Shown here piece after piece: positions 1 to 7,490 of a stretch of 14,560 nt of DNA (its first letter is position 1; the number at the start of each line of letters is the position of its first letter). This DNA comes from Lachnospiraceae bacterium (GTDB lineage: Bacteria > Bacillota > Clostridia > Lachnospirales > Lachnospiraceae), in the NCBI GenBank assembly GCA_017463035.1, contig JAFTPY010000288.1, forward strand, positions 1-14,560. Reading direction: 5' to 3'. The translations under genes and the position numbers were made by a program. The notes under the pieces are model-generated. The model was not told the DNA's origin. It saw only the letters and a list, made by a program, of their open reading frames with translations, and ran no database searches.

Positions 1-1156
1 CCCCTTGTTTCATCAACTCCGGTGTCGATATCTGAATCTGATTTGCTGCGGGAAGTACCACTCCGTATCCCTTTCCTTCCACCTCTTCGCAAGCTGTCGC
101 GATTTTTTCATACTCCGAACGACGTTTTGCAAGTTCTCTCAATTCTTGATAAAAACGACGTTCTCCGGTCACCTCGCATCCCAACAGTTCGCTTAACATT
201 CCGTAATAGTACTCCTTTTTCGGCTGAAATCGAAACTCCACCATTCCGTTTTCCATAGATACGGACACATTCTGTATCCGTTCGAAATATGTACCTGCCG
301 GATACTCCTTTTGTTCCCTGACATCCCTGATTCTGCGATTACGAAACAACAATTCCTTCTCATGTTCCATCGCTTCTTTTTTCATTTCATGGGTATTCTC
401 TAAAAGTTCCACCCATTTCGGCAGTCGGAATATCATTTCACTGACCGGAAAAGCTGCCAAAAGCTCCTCCAAAACGCCTGTCAATTCCGCCTTTTCCAGC
501 TTTGTACAGTCCGTCGGAAGTACCGTTACATCGTATCGTTCCGTAAGTTCCTGCGCCAATTGCAACGTTTCCGCAGCCTTCGGTCTTGCGGAGTTTAATA
601 AAACAACAAACGGCTTTCCGAGGCGTTTTAGCTCATTTACGGTCCGTTCCTCCGGAATCTCATAGTTTTCTCTGGTTAATTCACCGAAACTGCCGTCCGC
701 GGTTACCAATACGCCTACGGTAGAATGTTCCCGGATTACCTTTCCGGTTCCCAATTCCGCCGCCTTTGTAAAAGGAATTTCCGCCTCCGACCACGGAGTT
801 CTAACCATTCGTTCCTTTTCCCCTTCCATATGTCCGGCTGCACCTTCTACCATATATCCCACACAATCTACCAGGCGGATTTTCACATCGGTTCCGTCCG
901 GAAAAACAATATCGGCCGCCTCCTTCGGAATAAATTTCGGCTCTGTGGTCATAATGGTACGCCCTTGGGCAGACTGTGGCATTTCATCGGTAGCACGCAC
1001 CTTTTCTGCCTCCGACTTTATCACCGGAAGTACCATTTCGTCCATGAAATGCTTAATAAAAGTGGACTTTCCGGTTCTGACCGGACCTACAACGCCAATG
1101 TATATTTCTCCGCCGGTACGAAGCTTCATGTCTTTGTATAAATCAAACGTTTCCAT
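1..1156 (-). CDS. spoIVA: Stage IV sporulation protein A (SpoIVA), N-terminal 385 codons
   Basis: SpoIVA is the morphogenetic ATPase that polymerises on the outer forespore membrane and forms the base on which the spore coat is built. The visible protein begins METFDLYKDMKLRTGGEIYI and has a Walker A motif (GPVRTGKST) at residues 24-32 with the ATP-binding lysine at position 30, as in B. subtilis. It continues with the family signatures DEMPQSAQGRTIMTTEPKF, VDCVGYMVEGA and TPWSEAEIPF. The frame is open to the window edge, which cuts the gene; family members are near 490 residues, so about 100 C-terminal residues are missing. The ATG at 1154-1156 follows an AAGGGGG ribosome site. It lies 52 bp after gpsA and probably has its own mother-cell promoter as well as read-through. 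Identity is by recalled family sequence and is very secure. Confidence 0.96.
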   Translation of the reverse strand, partial: METFDLYKDMKLRTGGEIYIGVVGPVRTGKSTFIKHFMDEMVLPVIKSEAEKVRATDEMPQSAQGRTIMTTEPKFIPKEAADIVFPDGTDVKIRLVDCVGYMVEGAAGHMEGEKERMVRTPWSEAEIPFTKAAELGTGKVIREHSTVGVLVTADGSFGELTRENYEIPEERTVNELKRLGKPFVVLLNSARPKAAETLQLAQELTERYDVTVLPTDCTKLEKAELTGVLEELLAAFPVSEMIFRLPKWVELLENTHEMKKEAMEHEKELLFRNRRIRDVREQKEYPAGTYFERIQNVSVSMENGMVEFRFQPKKEYYYGMLSELLGCEVTGERRFYQELRELAKRRSEYEKIATACEEVEGKGYGVVLPAANQIQISTPELMKQG

Positions 1157-1184
1157 AAAAAATCCCCCTTGGTTCTGCTGTTAC

Positions 1185-1214
1185 AGTATATGCCAGGGGG
1201 GAGATTTATTATTC
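1185..1214 (-). promoter_or_regulatory. Candidate sigma-E-type promoter for spoIVA
   Basis: On the minus strand GAATAAT (1208-1214) and CATATACT (1185-1192) are 15 bp apart. They resemble the sigma-E boxes (roughly GAATATT and CATACAAT) at 6 of 7 and 6 of 8 positions. spoIVA is a known sigma-E gene in Bacillus, and transcription from here would give a leader of about 20 nt. The -35 overlaps the gpsA stop codon. The match was made by eye and the spacing is at the long end, so this is a candidate only. Confidence 0.4.
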
Positions 1215-2222
1215 CCAACTAAGTGAACTATATTCGGTTACTTTTTCACGGACAAGCAAATCTTTTAACGCTTCCTTTGCTTCCTTATTTTCAAACAGGA
1301 CCGCATTGACCTGTTCCACAATCGGCATTTCCACACCATACTTTTTCGCAAGGGCCAACGCTGCCTGAGCAGAATTTACACCCTCTACCACCTGACCTAC
1401 TTCCTTCTTTGCTTCCTCTAAGGACTTTCCTTGTCCGAGAAGATAGCCTGCATTGTGGTTTCTACTGTGATTACTGGTACAGGTTACAATCAAATCACCG
1501 ATACCGGAAAGTCCCGCAAAGGTCTCATAACGAGCCCCCATTGCCTCACCCAGTCTTGCGATTTCAACAATACCGCGGGTAATCAGTGCTGCCTTCGTGT
1601 TATCGCCATAGCCCAGACCGTCAATTGCACCGGCTGCCAATGCAATCACATTTTTTAGGGCACTTCCGATTTCGATTCCCAGTACATCCGGACTGGTATA
1701 CACTCTGAAATACGTATTCATAAACATATCCTGAATATACATCGCCGTCTCTTTATCGGTTGCACCGGCCACTACCGTGGTCGGAATATGACGACTCACT
1801 TCCTCCGCGTGGCTCGGACCGGAAATCACCGCCACCTTTGCCTGCGGAATTTCCTGGGAAATAATATCCGTCATCGTATACAATGTACCGTTTTCAATTC
1901 CTTTGGATGCATTTACAATAACAGTGCCTTCTTTTATATAAGAAGAAAGATTCTTTGACACCTCTCTCACCTTCGGAGAAATCACCGTATTTACAATCAA
2001 ATCCGGCCCGTTCGCCGCAGCCTCCGCCAAATCATTGGTCAGCTTTACACTATCCGGCAGAACCGCTCCCGGCAGATTCTTGATTTCACTGCGGTTTGCG
2101 GCCAAAGCCCCTGTCTCTGATTCAAACTTCGACCACAGGGTCACTTCATGGCCGTTATTCGCCAGCAATATAGTCAGAGCCACACCCCAAGTGCCTGCTC
2201 CTAAAACCGTAACCTTTTTCAT
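1209..2222 (-). CDS. gpsA: NAD(P)H-dependent glycerol-3-phosphate dehydrogenase
   Basis: GpsA is a cytoplasmic enzyme that reduces dihydroxyacetone phosphate to sn-glycerol-3-phosphate for phospholipid synthesis. The protein (337 aa; B. subtilis has 345) opens with the Rossmann motif VLGAGTWG at residues 6-13. It has SGPSHAEEV at 134-142, the catalytic lysine in SALKNVIALAAG (K190), GLGYGDNTKAALITRG, and later GLSGIGDLIVTCTS. I start at the ATG at 2220-2222 because an AGGTGG ribosome site sits 5 nt upstream and the protein then begins MKKVTVLGAG like its homologues; an in-frame GTG nine bases earlier (2229-2231) has a weaker site. It follows plsY, the next enzyme in the same pathway, on the same strand. 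The link gpsA-spoIVA is conserved in Firmicutes. Confidence 0.97.
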   Translation of the reverse strand: MKKVTVLGAGTWGVALTILLANNGHEVTLWSKFESETGALAANRSEIKNLPGAVLPDSVKLTNDLAEAAANGPDLIVNTVISPKVREVSKNLSSYIKEGTVIVNASKGIENGTLYTMTDIISQEIPQAKVAVISGPSHAEEVSRHIPTTVVAGATDKETAMYIQDMFMNTYFRVYTSPDVLGIEIGSALKNVIALAAGAIDGLGYGDNTKAALITRGIVEIARLGEAMGARYETFAGLSGIGDLIVTCTSNHSRNHNAGYLLGQGKSLEEAKKEVGQVVEGVNSAQAALALAKKYGVEMPIVEQVNAVLFENKEAKEALKDLLVREKVTEYSSLSWE

Positions 2223-2286
2223 ACCGTCCACCTATTCCGCGCATCACAAGACGCACATCTCCCTTTCATTTCATTCCACGCATTTA

Positions 2287-2315
2287 TTCCGTCACAGTAA
2301 ACTTCCGTCACGGAA
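2287..2315. repeat. Short direct repeat TTCCGTCAC x2 with a small palindrome
   Basis: TTCCGTCAC occurs at 2287-2295 and 2303-2311 (16-bp period) in the 111-bp plsY-gpsA gap. The second copy continues into TTCCG-TCA-CGGAA, a 5-bp inverted repeat with a 3-nt centre. There is no clear T-run after it on the minus strand, so I do not call it a terminator. Function unknown. Confidence 0.35.
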
Positions 2316-2333
2316 CCTTCTTAAACAAGCTTT

Positions 2334-2981
2334 TTACTTTTCTTTCCTTTCGGAATCCTCCGTCTGTATTTTCACCTTCTGCCCGATTTTATTCTCCGTA
2401 CCGCTTATCAAACGTTTGATGTTCTCTCTGTGAGTGTAGAAGGCCAGTACAGCAAACACAAGACTTAAAGCCAACATATGCCAGTCTCCGGGACGGGTCA
2501 CCGCCACCCAGATTACAAACAAAACTTCCATCACAAGAGAACCCAGTGATACAAAACGGGTAATTGCAAGGATTACAAAAAAGGTTGCCACACAAATCAA
2601 GAAAATCCGCCAGTCAAAGGTAAGAATGGTGCCGACCAGTACAGCAATTCCCTTACCGCCCTTAAACTTCAGGTAAAACGGAAAGGTGTGACCGAGTACC
2701 GCACCGAGCGCCGTATATAATCCTAACAAATCCGCATATGACATGTCTTTGAAAATCACAAATTTAATCAGCACCACCGGAATCGCACACTTAAACACAT
2801 CTCCCAGTAGCGTAATCAGTGCCGCCTTCTTTCCCAAAGTACGAAGAGCATTGGTGGTTCCCACATTACCGCTTCCGTACTTCCGGATATCTACCTTCTG
2901 AATCTTTCCGACAATATATCCCGTAGAAATGCATCCGAATGCATATCCTAAAATCAAACAAATTGCAATACGCCAAATCAT
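2334..2981 (-). CDS. plsY: Glycerol-3-phosphate acyltransferase PlsY (acyl-phosphate type)
   Basis: PlsY is an integral membrane enzyme that transfers an acyl chain from acyl-phosphate to the 1-position of glycerol-3-phosphate, making lysophosphatidate. All three family motifs are present: SGNVGTTN (residues 37-44), GHTFPFYLKFKGGKG (97-111) and the C-terminal HRENIKRLISGTENKIG (184-200). Between them are several hydrophobic membrane segments (about 3-20, 53-75, 85-100, 112-140 and 145-182). At 215 aa the length is normal; a charged tail of about 15 residues extends past the last motif. The ATG at 2979-2981 is preceded by AGGA about 8 nt upstream. It lies between der and gpsA, whose product supplies its substrate. 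Confidence 0.96.
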   Translation of the reverse strand: MIWRIAICLILGYAFGCISTGYIVGKIQKVDIRKYGSGNVGTTNALRTLGKKAALITLLGDVFKCAIPVVLIKFVIFKDMSYADLLGLYTALGAVLGHTFPFYLKFKGGKGIAVLVGTILTFDWRIFLICVATFFVILAITRFVSLGSLVMEVLFVIWVAVTRPGDWHMLALSLVFAVLAFYTHRENIKRLISGTENKIGQKVKIQTEDSERKEK

Positions 2982-3017
2982 GTTACTTATCCTGCCATTT
3001 CTTTTTTACTGCTTCGC

Positions 3018-4349
3018 TTATTTCGTGTTATCCTCGCGCTCTCTGATAATGAACTTCAACGAAGTTCCCACAAATCCGAAGGTATCACGAATCTTATTTT
3101 CGATATAACGCTGATAGGAATAATGCATCAGCTCCTTTGTGTTTACAAACAGCACAAAGGTAGGCGGTCCCACCGCCACCTGGGTCATAAAGAAAATCTT
3201 TAAGCGTTTGCCCTTATCGGACGGCGGCTGCTGCAAGGAGGTGGCCTCCATAAGAATTTCATTCAGCACACCGGTCTGGATACGCAATGTTCTGCTCTGG
3301 ATTACCAAATCAATCTTTTCGAAAATCTTCGTCATACGCTGGCCGGTTTTTGCGGAAATGAAAATAATTTCCGCATACGGAATAAAGGACAGAATCTCAC
3401 GGATACGCTCCGTCTGACGGTAAATCGTCTTATCGTCCTTATCCTCCACCGCATCCCACTTGTTGACCGCGATAATAATACCTTTTCCGCGTTCGTGGGC
3501 GATACCGGCAATCTTTGCATCCTGCTCGGTTACGCCTTCCGTGGCATCGATAACTACCACCACAACATCTGCACGTTCCACCGCACTGACGGTACGCACG
3601 ATACTGAAGCGTTCGATTTCTTCTTTAATCTTATTCTTACGACGAAGTCCCGCCGTATCAATAAAGATATATTCCTTTTCGTTGAACTTTACCACCGTAT
3701 CGATGGCATCACGGGTGGTTCCCGCAATATCTGATACAATGACACGGTTCTCGCCGGTGAGCTTATTAATAATAGAAGACTTGCCGACGTTCGGCTTACC
3801 GACCACCGCAATCTTCGGAAGCTCCTCTTCCTCTTCCCCGTCAACCGGAGCCGGGAAATACTCTACGATAGCGTCTAACAATTCACCGAATCCCAATCTG
3901 GATGCACCGGATACCGGAAGAGGGTCGCCGATACCGAGGTTATAGAACTCGTACACATCCGCCTGCATCTTCTCAAAATCATCTACCTTATTGACCGTCA
4001 GGACAACCGGCTTACCGGAACGGCGCAGCATATCCGCTACTTTAAAGTCCGCATCCACAAGGCCCATACGCACATCCGTCAGAAACACAATCACATCTGC
4101 CGTATCAATGGCAATCTGTGCCTGCTCACGCATATAGGTCAACATCTTATCCTTGGTCTCCGGCTCAATACCGCCGGTATCAATCATGGTAAACTTGTAG
4201 TTCAACCAGGTTACATCCGCATAAATACGGTCACGGGTTACGCCCGGATAATCTTTTACAATCGAAATACGTTCTCCCGCAAGGGCATTAAATAACGTGG
4301 ACTTGCCCACATTCGGGCGTCCCACGATGGCTACAATCGGATTACTCAT
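3018..4349 (-). CDS. der: Ribosome biogenesis GTPase Der (EngA)
   Basis: Der is an essential double GTPase that acts in 50S ribosomal subunit maturation. The 443-aa protein has two tandem G domains. The first has GRPNVGKS (10-17), DTGG (57-60) and NKVD (120-123). The second has GKPNVGKS (184-191), DTAG (231-234) and NKWD (296-299). A C-terminal KH-like domain (about 350-440) follows and includes the typical stretch KGKRLKIFFMTQVAVGPPTF. Length matches the family. The ATG at 4347-4349 lies 11 nt after a GTGAGGA ribosome site, slightly long. The gene lies 34 bp after the DUF512 gene and 36 bp before plsY, so it is probably in one transcript with both. Confidence 0.98.
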   Translation of the reverse strand: MSNPIVAIVGRPNVGKSTLFNALAGERISIVKDYPGVTRDRIYADVTWLNYKFTMIDTGGIEPETKDKMLTYMREQAQIAIDTADVIVFLTDVRMGLVDADFKVADMLRRSGKPVVLTVNKVDDFEKMQADVYEFYNLGIGDPLPVSGASRLGFGELLDAIVEYFPAPVDGEEEEELPKIAVVGKPNVGKSSIINKLTGENRVIVSDIAGTTRDAIDTVVKFNEKEYIFIDTAGLRRKNKIKEEIERFSIVRTVSAVERADVVVVVIDATEGVTEQDAKIAGIAHERGKGIIIAVNKWDAVEDKDDKTIYRQTERIREILSFIPYAEIIFISAKTGQRMTKIFEKIDLVIQSRTLRIQTGVLNEILMEATSLQQPPSDKGKRLKIFFMTQVAVGPPTFVLFVNTKELMHYSYQRYIENKIRDTFGFVGTSLKFIIREREDNTK

Positions 4350-4383
4350 TTAGGAATTTATCCTCACTTTCAAAAATCAAATA

Positions 4384-5700
4384 CTACGCAATTACGGCTC
4401 GTACAAAAGCCTCTCCTTCTGATTTTACAATACTCACGCGGGTTTGTAAAGCCTTTTCCACATCAGAAACCGTCAAATCATCCAAAAAGACTTCTTCTCC
4501 GCTCCGAAGCATAACCTCCGGCAGCAATAAAACATCACCCAAATCCTTGTCTTTTAACTGGGCAATAATATCTTGTCCCGTCACCAAACCGGCTACGGTA
4601 ATTTGTTCTCCGAAGAAATCGTTACGAATAGCCACCACCTCTGCAGAAATATTCGGATACTTTTTCTGAATTTTTGCAACCTGCTCTTTTAGAGAAGGTG
4701 CAGCCAGTTCACCTGTAACAAGCGTCAACTTCCGTACCCGGTCATCTCCCTTGTACTCCGCCAGACACTCATCCACTTCCACATTTAACAAACGAAGCAT
4801 ACCCACTCCGTTTTCCAACTGCGGATATCCTTCATAGTCTTCCTCCGCCGGCAGCGGCAATCCCGCCAGCAAATACCATTCGTCACTGGCATGAATCATT
4901 CTCGTTCCATAGTGCTTCTGTATGATATCCTGCCACTTCTTAATAATGCCGATGACTTCTACCGCATCCTCTTTGGTAAACGGTTCCACCTGTGCAAGCC
5001 TTTCGCGGAACTTTGTCATCCCCATCGGCACCACGGAAACACTTTGCATAAACGGTAAATACGAGGTCAAATCATGAATGGTCCGCTCCAGTTCCTCCCC
5101 GTCATTATAGCCCTTACAAAGCACAATCTGTCCGTTCATCTCAAGGCCCGCATCATAAAACTTTTTAATTTTGTCAAGTGCTTCCCCCGCAAAACGATTA
5201 TTCAGCATCTTACAACGAAGTTCGGGATTCGTAGTATGGACAGAAATATTAATCGGAGAAAGCTTATAAAACAAAATCCGCTCCATATCCTCCTCGGATA
5301 AATTGGTCAGCGTAATATAGTTTCCCTGCAAGAAAGAAAGTCGTGCATCATCATCCTTAAAATAAAGCGTATCCCGCATTCCCGGCGGCATCTGGTCAAT
5401 AAAACAAAAGATACACTTATTCCGGCAGGAACGGTATTCATCCATCAGGCCGTCTTCAAATACCAATCCCAAATCCTCGTATGCATCTTTCTCGATTTCC
5501 AGTTCCCATTCCTCGCCGTCCTGCTTTCTTATCAAAAGGACAATCTCCTCATCCTCGGACAAATACCGGTAATCGAACACATCCTTAATGGGCTGTTCAT
5601 TAATGGAAACCAGCACATCTCCTGCTTCGATTTCAAGTTCCTCGGCAATACTGCCTGGGAGAACTTCTTTGATTTTATGTTCTTGTAGTTTTTTACTCAT
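4384..5700 (-). CDS. DUF512 family radical-SAM protein with N-terminal PDZ-like domain
   Basis: This is a 438-aa conserved protein of Clostridia and cyanobacteria with no settled function. Residues 9-70 resemble a PDZ-like domain (VLPGSIAEELEIEAGDVLVSINEQPIKD). A cysteine cluster CX3CX2C follows at 92, 96 and 99 (SCRNKCIFCF), which is the radical-SAM 4Fe-4S binding pattern. The core ITLTNLSEEDMERI, NISVHTTNPELR, NGQIVLCKGYNDG and the DUF512 C-terminal half with VVPMGMTKFRE support the family. The ATG at 5698-5700 has GAGG about 6 nt upstream. It lies directly upstream of der, a common pairing in Clostridia that suggests, without proof, a role around translation or ribosome assembly. Family assignment is firm; substrate unknown. 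Confidence 0.9.
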   Translation of the reverse strand: MSKKLQEHKIKEVLPGSIAEELEIEAGDVLVSINEQPIKDVFDYRYLSEDEEIVLLIRKQDGEEWELEIEKDAYEDLGLVFEDGLMDEYRSCRNKCIFCFIDQMPPGMRDTLYFKDDDARLSFLQGNYITLTNLSEEDMERILFYKLSPINISVHTTNPELRCKMLNNRFAGEALDKIKKFYDAGLEMNGQIVLCKGYNDGEELERTIHDLTSYLPFMQSVSVVPMGMTKFRERLAQVEPFTKEDAVEVIGIIKKWQDIIQKHYGTRMIHASDEWYLLAGLPLPAEEDYEGYPQLENGVGMLRLLNVEVDECLAEYKGDDRVRKLTLVTGELAAPSLKEQVAKIQKKYPNISAEVVAIRNDFFGEQITVAGLVTGQDIIAQLKDKDLGDVLLLPEVMLRSGEEVFLDDLTVSDVEKALQTRVSIVKSEGEAFVRAVIA

Positions 5701-5774
5701 AGTTGCCTCTTTCTCATTTGCGAATTGCCGCTCTACTTATTAGTGCACTCCGCAACTTGGTTTTCGTATTCCTT

Positions 5775-6623
5775 CTACACTTCTGCCAGCATCAAAAATC
5801 CTGCCAAACTGCCTCTGTCGTTTCCTTGTACTCTGTGGGAGTATAACACCTCAGAATGGCATTTGGTACAAACGCCTCCGATGACAATGTTTTCCGGCTT
5901 TACACCGGCCTGTTCCAATATGATACGGTTCACCTGCCACAAATCCAACTGACAAGTACCGCCTTTCTTCTGTTCCTCAGTCTGCATGGTAGCTTCCGGA
6001 TACTCTTTCATAAACAGTTCCGCCACCTCACCGCATACGGTATAGCAGTCTTTACAGATAGATACACCGATGTAAGCTTCCATATGTTCCGCTTGACTGC
6101 CGAACTCCTTTTCCATGGCCTGTACCGTTTTCTCGGCAATCCGCCCGATGGTTCCGCGCCAGCCCGCATGAGCCGTACCGATGGCCCTTTTCACCGGATC
6201 ATAGAAAAACACCGGCACACAGTCTGCACCGAACACTGCCAAAGCCACCCCCGGCTCATTGGTGATTTGGGCATCTACGCAAGAGTAATCCCGTGGTTTC
6301 ATAATTCCTTTGCCACAATCCGCCTTGGTTGCTCTCCGCACCACGGTATCATGGACTTGGTCCGGAAGCACCACCTGCTCCTTTGAAAATCCCATGGCGT
6401 TACAAAGTCTGTCATAATTCTCCATAACGTTTTCATCGGAATCTCCACGTTCGAACCCGAGATTCATGCTGGAAAAGTACCCTTCACTGACGCCTCCTAC
6501 TCTTGTAGAGCAGCCATGTTTTACGTCCGGATGTGCAGCCAGACGCTTAAAATATAAAAACGGTACTGAAGTACCCGATACTGCCATTTCCTTTGTAGCA
6601 AGCAAATGTAACTTATCTTTCAT
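5775..6623 (-). CDS. pgeF: Peptidoglycan editing factor / multicopper polyphenol oxidase-fold protein (PgeF, YfiH/YlmD family)
   Basis: Members of this family (DUF152, laccase-like fold) include E. coli YfiH/PgeF, which keeps wrong residues out of peptidoglycan precursors; others have been described as purine-nucleoside-processing enzymes. The 282-aa protein carries the family metal/active-site set: His91 in LPDQVHDT, Cys135 in FGADCVPVFF and His152 in GTAHAGWRG. Also typical are CSTRVGGVSEGYFSSMNLGF (38-57) and the cysteine-containing IGVSICKDCYTV. The ATG at 6621-6623 follows AGGATAGAATT. It sits 89 bp after yraN and 74 bp before the DUF512 gene. Family assignment is firm; the exact physiological reaction in this organism is not shown by sequence. 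Confidence 0.92.
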   Translation of the reverse strand: MKDKLHLLATKEMAVSGTSVPFLYFKRLAAHPDVKHGCSTRVGGVSEGYFSSMNLGFERGDSDENVMENYDRLCNAMGFSKEQVVLPDQVHDTVVRRATKADCGKGIMKPRDYSCVDAQITNEPGVALAVFGADCVPVFFYDPVKRAIGTAHAGWRGTIGRIAEKTVQAMEKEFGSQAEHMEAYIGVSICKDCYTVCGEVAELFMKEYPEATMQTEEQKKGGTCQLDLWQVNRIILEQAGVKPENIVIGGVCTKCHSEVLYSHRVQGNDRGSLAGFLMLAEV

Positions 6624-6691
6624 AATTCTATCCTTTTACTCTCTTTTCATAGATGCTGTTTATACACAGGAAACACTATGCGTGGATTCGC

Positions 6692-6718
6692 CCGTTATAT
6701 TCTTCCGTACCGTTATAT
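6692..6718. repeat. Direct repeat CCGTTATAT x2 at the yraN stop
   Basis: CCGTTATAT occurs at 6692-6700 and 6710-6718, an 18-bp period; the second copy overlaps the yraN stop codon (6713-6715). It may be chance or a small duplication. No function is proposed. Confidence 0.3.
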
Positions 6719-7099
6719 CCAAAACGCATTCTCCGTAATCCTGATTTCATCTCCCGTCACCCCTGCCACGTCAAACCGGCACGGCGTATCAAAAGGAATC
6801 CGGTTCTTATACAGATAATACTGCGCCGCTGCAATGATTTTCTTCTGTTTTCTGAAATCCACCGCTTCTTCCGGTGCTCCGTACCGCCCATCGGCACGGT
6901 ATTTTACCTCGATAAATACCAGATAACCATCCTTTTTCGCGATAATATCAATCTCGCCGTGCTTCGTATAAAAGTTCCGGGCAACAATCTCGTAGCCTTT
7001 TTCCTGTAGATATTCCTGCACTTTTGTTTCCTGCTCGGAGCCTACACGCCGGCGGTTCCAAACGGTATCGTTACTCTCCTGCCCTTTATTTTCTTTCAT
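6713..7099 (-). CDS. yraN: YraN/UPF0102 endonuclease-like protein
   Basis: UPF0102 proteins have a restriction-endonuclease-like PD-(D/E)XK fold, and their cellular role is not established. The nuclease signature is visible: HGEIDIIAKKDGYLVFIEVKYR (broken here as HGEIDIIAKK at 47-56 and FIEVKYR at 62-68), with Glu49, Asp51, Glu64 and Lys66 as the likely metal/catalytic set, and a preceding conserved ARNF (40-43). I start at the ATG at 7097-7099, giving 128 aa, because GGGAGG lies just 4-5 nt upstream; a GTG 12 bases earlier (7109-7111) lies before that ribosome site. In Clostridia yraN usually lies next to rnhB; here the accessory block and the ylqH-like gene lie between them. Confidence 0.9.
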   Translation of the reverse strand: MKENKGQESNDTVWNRRRVGSEQETKVQEYLQEKGYEIVARNFYTKHGEIDIIAKKDGYLVFIEVKYRADGRYGAPEEAVDFRKQKKIIAAAQYYLYKNRIPFDTPCRFDVAGVTGDEIRITENAFWI

Positions 7100-7128
7100 T
7101 CTTCCTCCCACATTACAATTACAAGTCT

Positions 7129-7413
7129 TTACAGCGACTTCTTTACCTTCCCCTTTATTTTATCAACCTTATCGACAAACAACAAAACCTCTGCCACCAC
7201 CTCATAAAGCTCCGGCGGTATGGCATCGCCGATTTCAAGCTTCGACAGCGTCCCCGCCAGCTTATCATCCTTGTGAAGCGGCACATTCTCCTCCACCGCA
7301 CGCTCGATAATCTTCTCCGCCACATATCCACGCCCTGAGGCCACAATCTTCGGTGCCTCCTCGGAAGGCTCGTATTCCAACGCAACCGCTATTTTACTCT
7401 TTTGTTCTTCCAA
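7129..7413 (-). CDS. Orphan FlhB C-terminal-domain-like protein (YlqH-like)
   Basis: This 94-aa protein resembles the cytoplasmic tail of the flagellar/type III export gate protein FlhB (EscU/YscU/HrcU family), as in B. subtilis YlqH. Conserved stretches include AVALEYEPSEEAPKIVASGR, GYVAEKIIERAVEENVPLHK and LSKLEIGDAIPPELYEVVAEVL. The membrane domain of FlhB and its NPTH self-cleavage loop are absent, so it is a free-standing soluble domain whose function is unknown. The start is a TTG (7411-7413) placed 7 nt after a good GGGAGG site (7421-7426); the next in-frame methionine is too far in to be the start. It is the first gene after the accessory block and is followed 29 bp later by yraN. In B. 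subtilis ylqH lies near rnhB and rbgA, which supports the assignment. Confidence 0.85.
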   Translation of the reverse strand: MEEQKSKIAVALEYEPSEEAPKIVASGRGYVAEKIIERAVEENVPLHKDDKLAGTLSKLEIGDAIPPELYEVVAEVLLFVDKVDKIKGKVKKSL

Positions 7414-7438
7414 ACAGACACCTCCCTTCGCTACTATA

Positions 7439-7467
7439 AGAATAACAAATAAACAATGCTATGTCAA
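7439..7467 (-). promoter_or_regulatory. Sigma-A-like promoter for the ylqH-yraN-pgeF run
   Basis: On the minus strand TTGACA (7462-7467, a perfect -35) is followed after 17 bp by TATTCT (7439-7444, 4 of 6 to the -10 consensus). Initiation near 7432 would leave a leader of about 19 nt that still contains the GGGAGG site of the ylqH-like gene. The -35 box lies in one arm of the terminator hairpin of the preceding gene. Confidence 0.55.
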
Positions 7468-7490
7468 AACATTTGTAATGACATAGCATT
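7455..7490 (-). terminator. Terminator hairpin of the accessory operon
   Basis: AATGCTATGTCA (7455-7466) and TGACATAGCATT (7479-7490) form a perfect 12-bp stem with a 12-nt loop. On the minus strand it is followed by GTTTATTTGTTATT, a T-rich tail. The stem contains two of the three stop-codon bases of the upstream gene (stop at 7489-7491). The stem is AT-rich, so termination may be incomplete. Confidence 0.65.

Noticed and set aside
725..1141. 138-codon open frame on the plus strand
   Set aside because: It is opposite spoIVA, whose reading frame matches the B. subtilis protein along its length.
3460..3945. 161-codon open frame on the plus strand
   Set aside because: It is the complement of der, whose protein motifs are unmistakable; the plus-strand product is low-complexity and serine-rich.
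5856..6386. 176-codon open frame on the plus strand
   Set aside because: It lies wholly opposite pgeF, which carries the family active-site residues; the plus-strand translation resembles nothing I recognise.
6624..6712. Promoter for pgeF (TATAAA near the gap centre)
   Set aside because: No acceptable -35 box lies at 16-18 bp, so it does not meet the standard for a call.
7455..7490. Terminal inverted repeat of an insertion sequence
   Set aside because: The hairpin has no partner at the other end of the accessory block, no transposase is present, and it explains well as a terminator.
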